Shown piece by piece: positions 31,133-41,410 of a stretch of 64,000 bases of DNA. How positions within the stretch are numbered: the first letter of the stretch is position 1; every line of letters starts with the position of its first letter. The notes under the pieces were generated by a model, which ran no database searches, was not told the DNA's origin, and saw only the letters and a list, made by a program, of their open reading frames with translations. Both the position numbers and the translations under genes were made by a program. The stretch comes from Leptodontidium sp. MPI-SDFR-AT-0119 (taxonomy: Eukaryota > Ascomycota > Leotiomycetes > Helotiales > Leptodontidiaceae): contig JAHLEZ010000032.1 of assembly GCA_020726505.1 (NCBI GenBank), forward strand, positions 434,001 through 498,000, in the 5' to 3' direction.

Positions 31133-31771
31133 ATGCATTTCTCCGTAAGTTACGGACAGAATCTTGTGTCTTGCGAAAGAAAAGCGATATCTTGTCCAAG
31201 CTACTAACATCAGGATATCAGACACTCGTCACCTCCCTCCTCTTCACCACTCTCTCCCTCGCGAGTCCCTTCGTCAAACGGGCAGTGGCCGCAGGAAAGC
31301 CCACCGGTGGTCCAGCATCAGCGAAGATAACCAGTACGTAAACTCATCTCACCTAAAAAATTTCATCCTCATCCACATCCTCATCTTCATCCCCATCTAT
31401 GCTCCACCCACTCCCCCAATCTCACTAACACCCCACACCCAGTCTACAATGCCTACAAATGCGTCTCCGCCACCACCGTCCCTCCAACCGATGGCTCAGC
31501 AGGCACAGCCAGCACCGTAACCATCGCCGAAGGGACCTGCTCAATCCTCCCCATCCCATTCGGAGGAGCGATTACCGCCGCATTGGCAGCAACACCAAAG
31601 ACGGGAGCACCGGGCTGCTTTGTCCAGATCCACACGCAGAGTGGATGTGGCCTGACGTTGAATAATGAGTATCATGGCTTCCCATTTGATGGCACTATTA
31701 TTGAGAGTAAGGTTGGGTGTCTGACTCCTCCTGTGGTATCGTATGGTGCTGTGGAGATTGTTTGTGGTTAA
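31133..31771 (+). CDS. Small secreted cysteine-containing protein (150 residues), candidate effector
   Basis: Exons 31133-31144 (12 bases), 31222-31333 and 31443-31771 give 150 residues. The first exon encodes only MHFS; the first intron has a perfect CTAAC branch site. The signal peptide is MHFSTLVTSLLFTTLSLAS, followed by FVKR, a Kex2-type propeptide site. The mature protein has six cysteines (KC, TC, GCF, GCG, GCL, VCG), an even number compatible with disulfides, and ends just after the last one. The Gly/Thr/Ala-rich centre lacks known motifs. Small size, secretion and paired cysteines make it a candidate effector or wall-associated protein; no family is recognised. Confidence 0.8.
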
Positions 31772-31985
31772 GGCCGGGATGTTTGGAAGATGGCATTTTG
31801 AAGTTTGGGGAATTGGGAAAGGAGTGGAAGTGGGAGTTGAATAATTTGTTTTAAATGAAAGTCATTTGAATATCATCATCATCACTCTTACATCATCATG
31901 TGACTGCGTAAACCCTCCGCATACCCCCCATACACTGAAATCAGAGCTTCCCTTTCCCATTTTCCTGTCTGGTAACCGTAGGCAG

Positions 31986-33137
31986 TCAAATCAAATGCTC
32001 ATCGAACCAAGTAACAGCCTGGAGGAAAGCCTGCTCCTTAGCGTACTTCTCAATCTTCTTGCTTACATCGCAACGGACGGAGAAACCATGCACGACGCCG
32101 CTGTACAGGTTGATCTGATAGGGCTGCTTAGTCTCGGCGAGGATCTCCTCGGAGCGGTGGCGCTTCTCGGTTGGGAAGATGGCGTCTGTTTCGGCGGCGG
32201 CGATGGAGAAGGGGCCCTGGATGGCGCGGAGTTCGTTTTCTTCGACGAAGCTGGGGGTTTGTTGTTAGATTGGTGGGTAGATACATGGGTGGTGTGGAGG
32301 GATAAGGGAGGAGGAAGGGAAGGTGGCTCACGATGGATGGGCGACGAATCCGACCGAGATTCCTTTTCCGCTAGCCATGAACCTGACCACATATTTGGCA
32401 CCCTGGAAGATATCAGTTATAGTCTAGAAATATCTCTGTACTCGTGGCTGTGCCTGGGACTTACGAAGCAGTACCCAACAGCACCGATCTTCTTGTATCC
32501 CTTCTCTTGAAGATACTTGATGGATTTCTCGATAATGGGATCAACGGCCTCGAAAGTGTGAGGGTTCTTGCCATCGCTACCCTTGGTCAACCTGTGGAGA
32601 GCTTTTGTATCAGTAAATGGCTTCTAAATATGATTAAGGATTATCAAGATCCGCATAAGCGAAACTCAAAGGATCCCTGATACCCCCAGATGACTTCGTT
32701 CGAGAGAAGAAACTCTGATAATACGCACCAAGACATGAGGTCAAATCCATCTGGACGGTTCAAACTCAAAGCATCACCGTTGAACAGATCAGGAATGAGA
32801 GTGTAGTATCCATTGGCGGCGTATTGATCAGCCATCAATTTGGAGTTTTGCCAGATACCGATGACATCTGGCACGAAGAGAATGGCTGTATCCTTATGGA
32901 TGTTCTTGCCGCTTGGTTCGGCGATGTAGGCTTCGATATTGCCGATTTTGGTGGATATACCGGTTGGATTGCCTCTGCAAAAGTCAAGATATCAGTTTAA
33001 TTATTCCTCGTGAAAAGATTGAGTTTCTGAGGATGCTGATGTCCAAATGCGGGGTTGCTGAGAAGTCAATCAATCAAATCAACGTACTCATGCTTGACGC
33101 CGACAGTGCAGCAGGTGGATGGAGGGTTTGATGCCAT
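31986..33137 (-). CDS. Dienelactone hydrolase family protein
   Basis: Five exons, from 5': 33088-33137, 32729-32974, 32465-32591, 32332-32402, 31986-32250, give 252 residues. Alpha/beta-hydrolase features of the dienelactone hydrolase family are ILFVPDVIGIWQNSKLMAD, the nucleophile elbow GAVGYCFGAK (Cys140, at the exon 3/4 junction), the acid in AAETDAIFP and the His in VVHGFS. This Cys-Asp-His triad characterises the family, which opens lactone rings in chloroaromatic breakdown in bacteria; fungal members are numerous and mostly uncharacterised. The N-terminus MASNPPSTCC with no signal peptide points to the cytosol. It shares a 503-base divergent promoter, containing a small MITE, with the uL23m gene. 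Confidence 0.9.
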
Positions 33138-33302
33138 TTTGAGTCAACTGAAATTTCCCTTGGCCAATTTATCCGCGCTCGAAAAGTGAAGATATATGAT
33201 AATTTTTTGAGAGAAATGCACAAGTTCTTGTGTATTGTGCTACGAAGCTATCTAGGTGGGGATTCCCCGAACTGCTCGGTACGAGATTAATCAGCGTCCA
33301 TA

Positions 33303-33434
33303 CGTACGGAAGGGTGGGAGGTGGGTCTCGTCCACCATGGTCAGTGGCAAGGTACTGTACTGTTGACCATAGAATAACGTCGAAGATTCTGATTCTCCCC
33401 AAAAATTTCTACAAGTGAAACCCCCTTCCGTACG
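33303..33434. mobile_element. 132-bp MITE-like element with 12-bp inverted ends and TA duplication
   Basis: CGTACGGAAGGG at 33303-33314 is repeated inverted as CCCTTCCGTACG at 33423-33434. Both are flanked by TA (33301-33302 and 33435-33436), so each end reads as the palindrome TACGTA. The interior is non-coding. It sits in the divergent promoter between the dienelactone hydrolase and uL23m genes. Confidence 0.6.
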
Positions 33435-33640
33435 TACTTCAACAGCCTCGCGAGGCTTTAATCTTGGCGATAAGGCCAAACTCCGGTTAAAAGCGATGGA
33501 ATTAGCGCAAGGCTGATCCGAATTTAAGCGCGCTCCTAACTAGACGCGGGAATTTTGAGGATATCGAGAAATTTGGCGACAGTTGACCAGACCAGCAGCG
33601 GATTTTCAATTCGAAGCTCACAACTGCCAATTGATTCATT

Positions 33641-34540
33641 ATGGCTTCGAGAGTACCTACACGTACGGTCAATGGACTGTACAAGTTAGGGAACAAGCAG
33701 ATCTTTTTGTACGTTTGCTAATCTCCTCTCCTCTCCTTTCCTATATCTATCTGCGTCACTATCCCTATCCAGCATCAAGCACTACTCAATATCAACTACC
33801 TCAGCTATTCTAACTGACCAAAACCCCCTGCAGACCAAACTTCACTCTCACCCTCCTCCGCACACCCGAGCTATCACCGCACTTCGCATCCTTCATCGTA
33901 CCGCTCAACATCAACAAGCTCGATCTGCGAGACTACCTCTGGCACGCGTACGGCGTGGAGGTCAGGGGCGTGAGGAGTTACATCCAGCAGCAGAAGGTGC
34001 GACAGGACAAGCCAGGTGCGATCAGGGTTGCGCCGCGGAAATGGTACCGTCCGAGGAGTATCAAGAAGATGTTGGTGGAGATGGAGAAGCCGTTTGTTTG
34101 GCCTGAGGAGCCGGAGAATTATGATGGGTATGTCGTGCTGTCCTGGTTCTAGAGGTTGCTGTGTTGGTTCCGCTGGTGTTTGATGATATGATGGGAAGGG
34201 CATTGATTCTGGAGGTTGGGAGGGAGAGTTGAAGCTTGGTGGAGGTCGAGAAACGTACTAATCATTTTATTGCAGATGGGACAAGACAGCCTACGATGCG
34301 GCCAAGAAAGGAAGAGAGGCGGACTCAGCGACGGTCCAGCCTGATTTCAGGGAGAAGCCATCGAGGGAACGAGGCAGTCTCGCAGAGCAGGCGAAGGCAT
34401 TACTGAAGAAGGAGACGACCTGGAAATCTGGGGGTATGAATTTGAAACCCAACCGTCCGAATGAAGAGGAGTGGGAAGATATTGGAGAACCTCGGGAGAT
34501 AGAACAGGATTACGGGAAGGAGAAGGTGGAAGAGAAATAA
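33641..34540 (+). CDS. Mitochondrial large-subunit ribosomal protein uL23m
   Basis: Exons 33641-33708, 33834-34127 and 34276-34540 give 208 residues. The core matches fungal mitochondrial L23 proteins: PNFTLTLLRTPELSPHFASF, VPLNINKLDLRDYLWHAYGV, RSYIQQQKVRQDKP, then RSIKKMLVEMEKPFVWPEEP. uL23m binds 23S-like rRNA at the peptide exit tunnel of the mitoribosome. The C-terminal extension is charged (NEEEWEDIGEP...), as in fungal homologues (yeast Mrp20 type). The N-terminus MASRVPTRTVNGLYKLGNKQ is basic and could act in mitochondrial import. All three splice joins keep the conserved text intact. Confidence 0.9.
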
Positions 34541-34657
34541 ATATATTGGGATGTGTTGATACCGGCGGATGGAATGGAGTGGACTGTATGCGTGCATTGA
34601 TGGCGCTGTAGGGATAGATGGCGGAATTGTATTGTATTATATGTATCAAGATCATAA

Positions 34658-35854
34658 CTATGGGGTATCAATACTGCTTTGCTGTTCATCAACCCAACAC
34701 TCTTCGTTCTGGAATTTCAAGACCTCGTTTCCCCAACTCCACCACCCAGCTGTCAGGTTCCTCGCGAATATCTCAAGTGCCGCATATTTCCCTTTCCCCG
34801 TCTCAACATCTTGGACTAAACTCTTCATCAGCCCTCCAAATAGCCCATTTAAATTGGGTTTCCTCGAATGCAAATCCGGCACCCCAATAATAACTCTTCT
34901 CTTCACATCTCCAACCACAGTGCCCCTTCTCCCAACAAGTAAAACCTCATACGGTTTCCTCCAAACAGAATCAAGTGCACAAATCGGCTCTCCACCAACC
35001 GTTGTCTTAACCCAAATCCACTCCTCAACTAAACAGACACCCCATTCTTCAAACAAGCCTTCTGGGCCCAGTACCATCTCTCGGAAAGCTTCTTTGTTGG
35101 TAATCCACACAGCAATAATACCATCGTCTTTCAGATGATCGCAGAGTGGGATACTTGAGAGTAACTCCCGGATCTCCTTGTTTCCGTAGGGGATGCTGTA
35201 GTCTTTCTTTCGTCGTGCTGAGCGATTCGGCCATGGTGGATCTAAAACCACGAGATCGAAAGATGGTGCTGATACTTTGAATGTCTTCAGCATAGCGGAA
35301 ATTTCTCCAAGTATGAATGTTGCGTGTGGTGGGATCGAGACAGGACTATCCTCACCATGGATGGTTAGGGAGACCGGCATTGGGTTTGGATTGGTATATA
35401 AAAGACCCTTCGGATCCAAGGTTTCAAGACAACAAAGTGGTTGAGATAAAGATGATTCCACAGTCTCAGCATTCAAATCCGTACTCAACCCCTCATCCCT
35501 CTTTAGCCTCTTCCTCGGAACAAACTCATCAGGAGGAAGTCTATCAACCACCCTCGGCAGACACCAGTCCCCATCATATCCAGCCCTGACATCCTCAAGA
35601 GCAAACTCGAGATGTTTGCGAAATAGCAACTCTTTCAATGATGGCTCGCCAACATTCGCTTTTGCCTTTGCGGATTTGGGCTCCACGGAGGGATAGGGTT
35701 GAGATAATTGTTGAGAGGAGAGCAATCTTCTTCTTCTGGGTGATAGATTTGTTTCCTGTTCTTGTATTTGGGCTTGGGCAACTTCGATTGAGCGGGGGAT
35801 ATCGATGAGAATGATTGTTGAATCTGCGTTTTGGTAGAGGATAGAGGAGTCCAT
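34658..35854 (-). CDS. MT-A70 family N6-adenine methyltransferase (METTL4-like)
   Basis: An intronless frame of 398 residues starting at the ATG 35852-35854; the in-frame codon five positions earlier is TTG. The catalytic motif DPPW lies at about 205-208 in FDLVVLDPPWPNRSARRK. Further family features are GIIAVWITNKEAF, VEEWIWVKTTVGGEPI, RKPYEVLLVGRRG and the terminal KYAALEIFARNLTAGWWSWG (cf. the ELFAR...GW signature). The placing of motifs and the NRSARR after DPPW resemble the METTL4 branch rather than METTL3 (Ime4). METTL4 enzymes methylate adenine in snRNA or DNA. The N-terminal 150 residues are poorly conserved with a basic stretch (SPRRRRLLSS), possibly nuclear targeting. Its 3' end converges with uL23m, 117 bases apart. 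Confidence 0.9.
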   Translation of the reverse strand: MDSSILYQNADSTIILIDIPRSIEVAQAQIQEQETNLSPRRRRLLSSQQLSQPYPSVEPKSAKAKANVGEPSLKELLFRKHLEFALEDVRAGYDGDWCLPRVVDRLPPDEFVPRKRLKRDEGLSTDLNAETVESSLSQPLCCLETLDPKGLLYTNPNPMPVSLTIHGEDSPVSIPPHATFILGEISAMLKTFKVSAPSFDLVVLDPPWPNRSARRKKDYSIPYGNKEIRELLSSIPLCDHLKDDGIIAVWITNKEAFREMVLGPEGLFEEWGVCLVEEWIWVKTTVGGEPICALDSVWRKPYEVLLVGRRGTVVGDVKRRVIIGVPDLHSRKPNLNGLFGGLMKSLVQDVETGKGKYAALEIFARNLTAGWWSWGNEVLKFQNEECWVDEQQSSIDTP

Positions 35855-36629
35855 GCCAGAAGATCTCAAGCAGAGACAAAGTTACATGAAGCAGAAATGG
35901 CAAGAGAATGAAGCAAAGTGGAAAAGAAAATACGAATGTTGAAGTAGATCGTGTGGAGGAAAGAGCCATACGACGAATGAAAGAAAAGAACTCCGGACGT
36001 CAAGACGGGTCAAAGATCACGTGGAACCTCAGTTGATCCATTCGCATCCTCGCGAGGCAAGTATGGTTGTTGAAATAATCCCATTCCTTTGTTTTCAATA
36101 ACTGTCTCCCTCTCTCCCAAAGTAGAAATGATGAAGCCGTACTCGGACCTGACTCCAGCGGGTAAACAAAAGTCCCCCCTCGGCTTGCGTCGGCGATGCG
36201 GAAGATGCAGGGCAAAAGTCAAAAAATTATAGAACGAACTGGGAGAGCCACGGCTTAAGGTAAACGGCCAGAGCCGAAAGCGGGATGCGCTAAATGACGT
36301 CCCGCGGCAAATCAACAATTCCATCACCGGATGGATAACCTTCCCATACATCTTCGGCGCATTTACAAGCACAACTCCAAACGAACGAACTTCTCCACGA
36401 AATACTAACCCCACCTCCACCTCTCGCCAACCTTTACTTTTGGCTTCAGATCAGATTCAACTCCACGACTAGCTTTACCTCGACAACCCTTTTGCCTCAA
36501 TCGATCCCTAACCTATCTTCACTTCATGTCTTCATAGAGCACACCGAACCAGACCGGAATGAATACCAAATGAGCCTCCAATACCTCGCCAGAAGATAAT
36601 ACCTACGAGCCTCGTCGAGGCGGCAAGGA
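35855..36629. other. Divergent promoter region, methyltransferase / mitochondrial carrier
   Basis: 775 bases without a supported gene. Contains a TGACGTCC string at about 36295 resembling a CRE/ATF-type site, and a CT-rich leader upstream of the carrier gene. Confidence 0.4.
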
Positions 36630-37882
36630 ATGCCCTCGGCCCTCATCAACAATGCCTCTCGACCCGCGATGCTCAAGGACAAATCACGAGAGATGGACGC
36701 CGCCTCAGCTGCAGCTGGAGGGGAAGCCCGAGCCCACAAGAAGGATCTGGCTATCTGCCCGACGGACGACGATGCCATAGCGCCCAAGGCCAAGAAACCG
36801 CATAAACAGAGCTTGGATTATATATGGAGGACGGGCGTGGCGGGAGGGTTGGCAGGGAGTGCTGTATGTATACTTGGAACCTCTGATCCAATCCGATCTG
36901 CTCTACTGAAGGAGAATATATACTGACACGGAGAGACGAACAGGCCAAAACATTAGTAGCACCCCTCGACCGAGTCAAGATCCTCTTCCAAGCCTCGAAT
37001 CCCCAATTCGCAAAATACACAGGAAGTTGGTTCGGGGTTGTGACCGCCATGAAAGACATCTACAAAGACGAAGGCGCACGTGGACTCTTCCGCGGGCACT
37101 CAGCAACTATCCTACGAATCTTCCCTTACGCAGCGATAAAGTTCCTGGCTTATGAGCAGATCCGTTCGGTGGTTATCCACTCCCCCGCCCAGGAAACGCC
37201 TATTAGGAGACTACTGTCCGGTTCAATGGCGGGCGTAACAAGTGTTTTCTTCACATACCCATTAGAAGTAATGCGTGTGCGCCTGGCCTTCGAAACGAAA
37301 CGCGATTCGCGATCCTCGCTCTCCAATATCTGCAAAAGGATATACAACGAGGCTCCCCCACCTACAAAACCCATAACCGCCGTCCCAGCAGCGGTCTCAG
37401 ATGCAGTCATGGCCGTGGCACCCCGTGCCGGTCTGGCGAACTTCTACCGGGGATTCAGCGCAACGGTTCTGGGCATGTTGCCATATGCAGGAATGTCCTT
37501 TTTGACACACGATACGGCTGGAGATATCCTTAGGTATCCTATGTTCGCAGCGTACACTACTCTCCCCAAACCCGCCAATTCGCCCCCACATAAACCGCCT
37601 CCCCTGCGCTCCTGGGCCGAGCTCTTTGCAGGCGGAGTCGCCGGTCTTGTATCCCAGACTTCGGCATATCCACTTGAAGTCATTAGACGGCGAATGCAAG
37701 TTGGCGGCGCGGTGGGCGATGGTCATCGCTTGAATATTGGGGAGACGGCGAGGCTGATCTTTAGAGAGAGGGGCGTGATGGGGTTTTGGATTGGGTTGAG
37801 TATTGGGTATGTGAAGGTTGTGCCGATGGTGGCGGTGAGTTTTTATGTTTATGAGAGGGGGAAGACTTGGTTGGGGATTTAG
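36630..37882 (+). CDS. Mitochondrial carrier, Leu5/SLC25A42-like CoA transporter
   Basis: Exons 36630-36863 and 36944-37882 give 390 residues. Three mitochondrial carrier repeats carry the P-x-[DE]-x-x-[KR] signatures: APLDRVKILFQ, TYPLEVMRVRLAFETK and AYPLEVIRRRMQVGG. Each is followed by a short glycine-containing helix region (GLFRGHSATILRIFPYAAIK, FYRGFSATVLGMLPYAGMSF, GFWIGLSIGYVKVVPMVAVS). The order and residues fit the Leu5p/SLC25A16/SLC25A42 group, which moves coenzyme A or its precursors across the inner membrane. An 70-residue N-terminal extension and a 20-25-residue insertion rich in Pro/Ala before the second half of repeat 2 are within the fungal range. The intron falls right after GGLAGSA, keeping the first helix intact. 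Confidence 0.9.
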
Positions 37883-39035
37883 ACCACTGTGCGGTGATGT
37901 GATGGTTGGGAAGGCATGGGTGAGAATTGTATAGCGTGGCTTGTTTGGTATTATGCATGCGTGCACTCATGGACTGGCTGGTTGGGTGGTTGATTGATAG
38001 GAACTATAGAAGAGGTTACAAATGGAACGGAGTTTCGCTTTTCTTTTTTTTTTTTTTTTCTTTGTGATCTGTTTATTCCAGTCTGGTGTTTCAAAGATTT
38101 TCATTGTAATGTTATCGAGGTAGCTCCCTACAGTCCCCTGATCATTCCTATGATATTGCAGGCGAGCAGAGGAGGAACATATTTATTCCTCGCATATCTT
38201 CGGGTCACAGTAGAATGGAGATCCGGAGTGACTGTAAAACTGCTGCGAGTCGGAGTTTGGTCCCATGAAGCCAAGTCAGCAGAAACTAGAAGATGGTGAT
38301 GTTCAACAGGTACTCCCTTTTTCAACTTGCCAACAGACTGATCTCTCTTCATCGTCAGTGGTGCGAATAGGCGAATCTAGCAAAACGCCTTCGCATGAAG
38401 TTGAATGAGATATCATTTGCAATCGCGGTATTTGGACGGGGTAAGAATGGAAGGCATTGCCTGATGAATTAAACCCGAGTTGTGAAATTTGTCAGGGACG
38501 TAAATTATCTCGTTGGAATCTGTGGAGCGATGCCAGGTACTGAGCAGGCTGTCTCTTGGACGTGGTGGAATGGAAAGGGGAGTCTCGCTTAAATTGCCCC
38601 TTTCTCTCCCTCTGTTGATCAGTTTTCAGTCGTTCCCTCAGGGGTTACAAGTTCGTTGTTGATAGAGGAGAATTTACGTTTTATTTAAACAGGTTCAGTT
38701 GCCGTTGTCGTATCACTTCTTTTCATACAATTATATCAATTGTTCCCAATCGATGTCGTGCGACAGGTTTAGTCGTTCCTCAACATATGCCCATCGACTG
38801 CACGCAGAAATGCGGAGTAAGGTTTCAAAGTCTAGTATCCCCCCAAAATTTCATTCTTTCAACCATCCAGCTTCCAGAGGTAGACTTTCTACAGCCAGGT
38901 GTTTTCTTGATTAGGAAGGTAGTTGTCTAATTACGTAAGCCGAGGTTTTGTCAACAACTACTTCACAAGCTGGCCCCCACTCTCCACATCCATCTTCAAA
39001 TCATTGTAAAGTACACTTTCAATACGCCATTCAAA
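37883..39035. other. Intergenic stretch of 1.15 kb
   Basis: No supported gene. A T-rich tract (TTTTCTTTTTT..., about 38039-38060) and short frames only. The final 100 bases are the leader of the amidohydrolase gene. Confidence 0.5.
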
Positions 39036-40352
39036 ATGTTCATGGTTCCTCCAATCCTCGTGGATCGAAGCAAAAGCTTAGATAGCGAACCCAATACCCC
39101 CAAACTCCACGGCATCAAAGCCTCCCTCCTCATCCCAGGCCGAGGATCACCAATCAAAAATGGCACGCTCATTATCCACGAAAAGTCAATCGCCTGGGTT
39201 GGACCACACTCATCCCTCCCCGCAAAATACAGCGCTGTTCCATTCACCCAAGTCGAGACGCTAATGCCAGGGCTGTGGGATTGCCATGTCCATTTCCTGG
39301 GATCAGATAGTCTTGCGGGGTACTCTTCCATCGTCAGTCAACCCGCTGTGTTGTCAGCTGCGCGCATCGTCAAGGATCTCGAGCGGACTCTCCTTGCTGG
39401 CTTCACTTCCGTGCGGGAGTTAGCAGGGTACGCAGGCGAAATGTCGCCCGCGATCGAAGAAGGGACGATTGTCGGACCGAACGTCTATTCCAGCATCGGC
39501 ATCATGAGCATGACAGCCGGGCATGGAGATGTCCATGATTTGCCCATTGACACTGTTCTCGACGCTTGTGCGAAAAGAGGAGTGCCTTTTGCTGTCTGTG
39601 ATGGTGTGCCGGATTGCATTAGGACTGTCAGACTTATGATCCGGCGGGGTGCGAAAGTTATTAAAGTCTGCGCTACGGGTGGGGTGTATAGTATGATCGA
39701 TGACCCTGAAGCGGCGCAGTTCTCGCCGGATGAACTGAGGGCTATTGTGGAGGAAGCGGCGCGGGCGAAGAGGGTGGTGGCTGCGCATTGTCATGGAAAA
39801 GATGGGATTATCAATGCTTTGAATGCGGGTGTGAGAACTATTGAGCATGGAAGTTTCCTCGATGAGGAGTGTGTCAAGTTGATGAAAGAGAAAGACGCTA
39901 TTCTTGTTGCAACTTCGCTTGTTGTTGAGGGGGGCATGGAACATCTTGATGAGATACCTCCTGTCAATCGTCCGAAGATGGTTGCAACTGCTGCGGTTCA
40001 TCGGAGAGCTTACAAGCTCGCTGTGAAGAGTGGGGTGAGAATTGCTTTGGGCACAGACCAGGGCACGAGTCTGGGGGATACATACAATACGCATGGAAGG
40101 AATGGGAAGGAGTTGTTCTATGCTGTTGAAGCGGGAATGAGCCCTCTGCAGGCGATTGAGGCTGCGACGGCGATGGGACCGGAGACGTTAGGAGCAAATT
40201 TCGCGAAGACGAGTGGGCAATTGAAGGAGGGTTTTGATGCGGATGTCATTGCGGTCTCAGGGAATCCTTTGGATGATATCAAGTTACTTGCTGAAGGGAA
40301 GAATGTGAGCCATGTGTGGAAAGGAGGCAAGATGTTCAAGTCGCCATCATAA
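39036..40352 (+). CDS. Metal-dependent amidohydrolase (imidazolonepropionase/ochratoxinase-like)
   Basis: An intronless 438-residue frame. The amidohydrolase-superfamily metal sites are all visible: MPGLWDCHVHFLG (His84 and His86), the lysine in VIKVCATGGVYS that is usually carboxylated, VVAAHCHGKDG, IEHGSFLD, and the catalytic Asp in IALGTDQGT. An N-terminal small beta domain (ASLLIPGRGSPIKNGTLIIH) and a C-terminal one (GFDADVIAVSGNPLDDI) complete the fold. The layout matches fungal amidohydrolases of the group that includes ochratoxinase and Xaa-Pro-dipeptidase-like enzymes, which cleave amide bonds of N-acyl amino acids; the substrate here is unknown. No signal peptide is evident. Confidence 0.9.
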   Translation: MFMVPPILVDRSKSLDSEPNTPKLHGIKASLLIPGRGSPIKNGTLIIHEKSIAWVGPHSSLPAKYSAVPFTQVETLMPGLWDCHVHFLGSDSLAGYSSIVSQPAVLSAARIVKDLERTLLAGFTSVRELAGYAGEMSPAIEEGTIVGPNVYSSIGIMSMTAGHGDVHDLPIDTVLDACAKRGVPFAVCDGVPDCIRTVRLMIRRGAKVIKVCATGGVYSMIDDPEAAQFSPDELRAIVEEAARAKRVVAAHCHGKDGIINALNAGVRTIEHGSFLDEECVKLMKEKDAILVATSLVVEGGMEHLDEIPPVNRPKMVATAAVHRRAYKLAVKSGVRIALGTDQGTSLGDTYNTHGRNGKELFYAVEAGMSPLQAIEAATAMGPETLGANFAKTSGQLKEGFDADVIAVSGNPLDDIKLLAEGKNVSHVWKGGKMFKSPS

Positions 40353-41410
40353 GCGGTGAAGGGAAGGTTGTAAATAATATCTCCAAGGCTAAATGGGGGC
40401 ATACGTTCAAAAAGATTGATGTCCTGGGTAGAGGTACAGATACACTTGACGCGAATAAAAGTTCCTCTTAGTCTGCCATCGACGGCGAGTTTCGAAGATT
40501 CGTATTGAATGTCCATGCTTCACACATACATAGGGTGTACTTATAACACCTCCTGCTCTCCATATATGCTATTCATGTGCTTACATGGCCTTGGGATGTG
40601 GTCGTGCCGTATGGGAATCCTGCGGTGGGGTTGAAGGTGTTCGCGAAGAGAACTCGTATGATTGGCCAGCCAGCTTGAGGAGAGTTTTGATGCATATCGC
40701 AAGTTTAGTCTGGTAGCCTCAGTCGGTTAGTCTCAGTCTCAGTCTAGTCGTCTCAGTCCAGTCGGCTCAGTCTTTACATACCTGCAGTCAAGTCAAATCA
40801 CTAGTCAATGTAGCTGCCAGTCCAGCAAGAGTCGAACATCAACCTTTCAACCAGTCCTCTGCAACTGATTGGTTCAATTCATTTGACATGGATATTCAAT
40901 ATATGTATGCTCTAGTCTTTCAATAACTCTTCAAACCCATAGTTTGGTACGAGTCACTCAAGAATAATCCAATTAGATCCTAGTCACGAGACCAGATAGT
41001 CAGCCAGCATGAGCGTCTTTGACTCCTCACCCAGCAAATTCAGAGTTTTCTTATCCCAAAATTACTAAAAGCATAAGAGCTCAACTGAAAATGATTTGAG
41101 AATCAGTATTGCACGCTGCTATTCACGTCCCTAGAAATTGAGGCTGTTGGTGTCGTTCAAGCTCTTCGCTTGTCACTTTCTGTTTTCCAGTATCACAATA
41201 CTTGTCTGTTTCATCCGGTAAACAAAGTACAATCTCGTCTGTGCATACCTAAAACTCCGGATTAAAATCCCAGACGGGGACAGGCATGCTTTGTCTGCTA
41301 TTTAGCGGCCAGCGTGCTGCTACCCTCCTCGAGCTGCACCTATCCACGAGCCACATTTCTTCCTTAAATGCTCGCCTCGATCTAGTAAAAGTCCTATCCT
41401 CTCTATGTCA
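40353..41410. other. Intergenic stretch with a short CAGTC-rich tandem array
   Basis: No gene. At about 40718-40773 there is an imperfect microsatellite built from CTCAGT / CAGTC units. The remainder is 3' flanking sequence of the convergent genes on either side. Confidence 0.6.

Noticed and set aside
33169..33479. Short frames over the 132-bp MITE between dienelactone hydrolase and uL23m
   Set aside because: They cover an intergenic, TA-flanked inverted-repeat element and have no coding signature.
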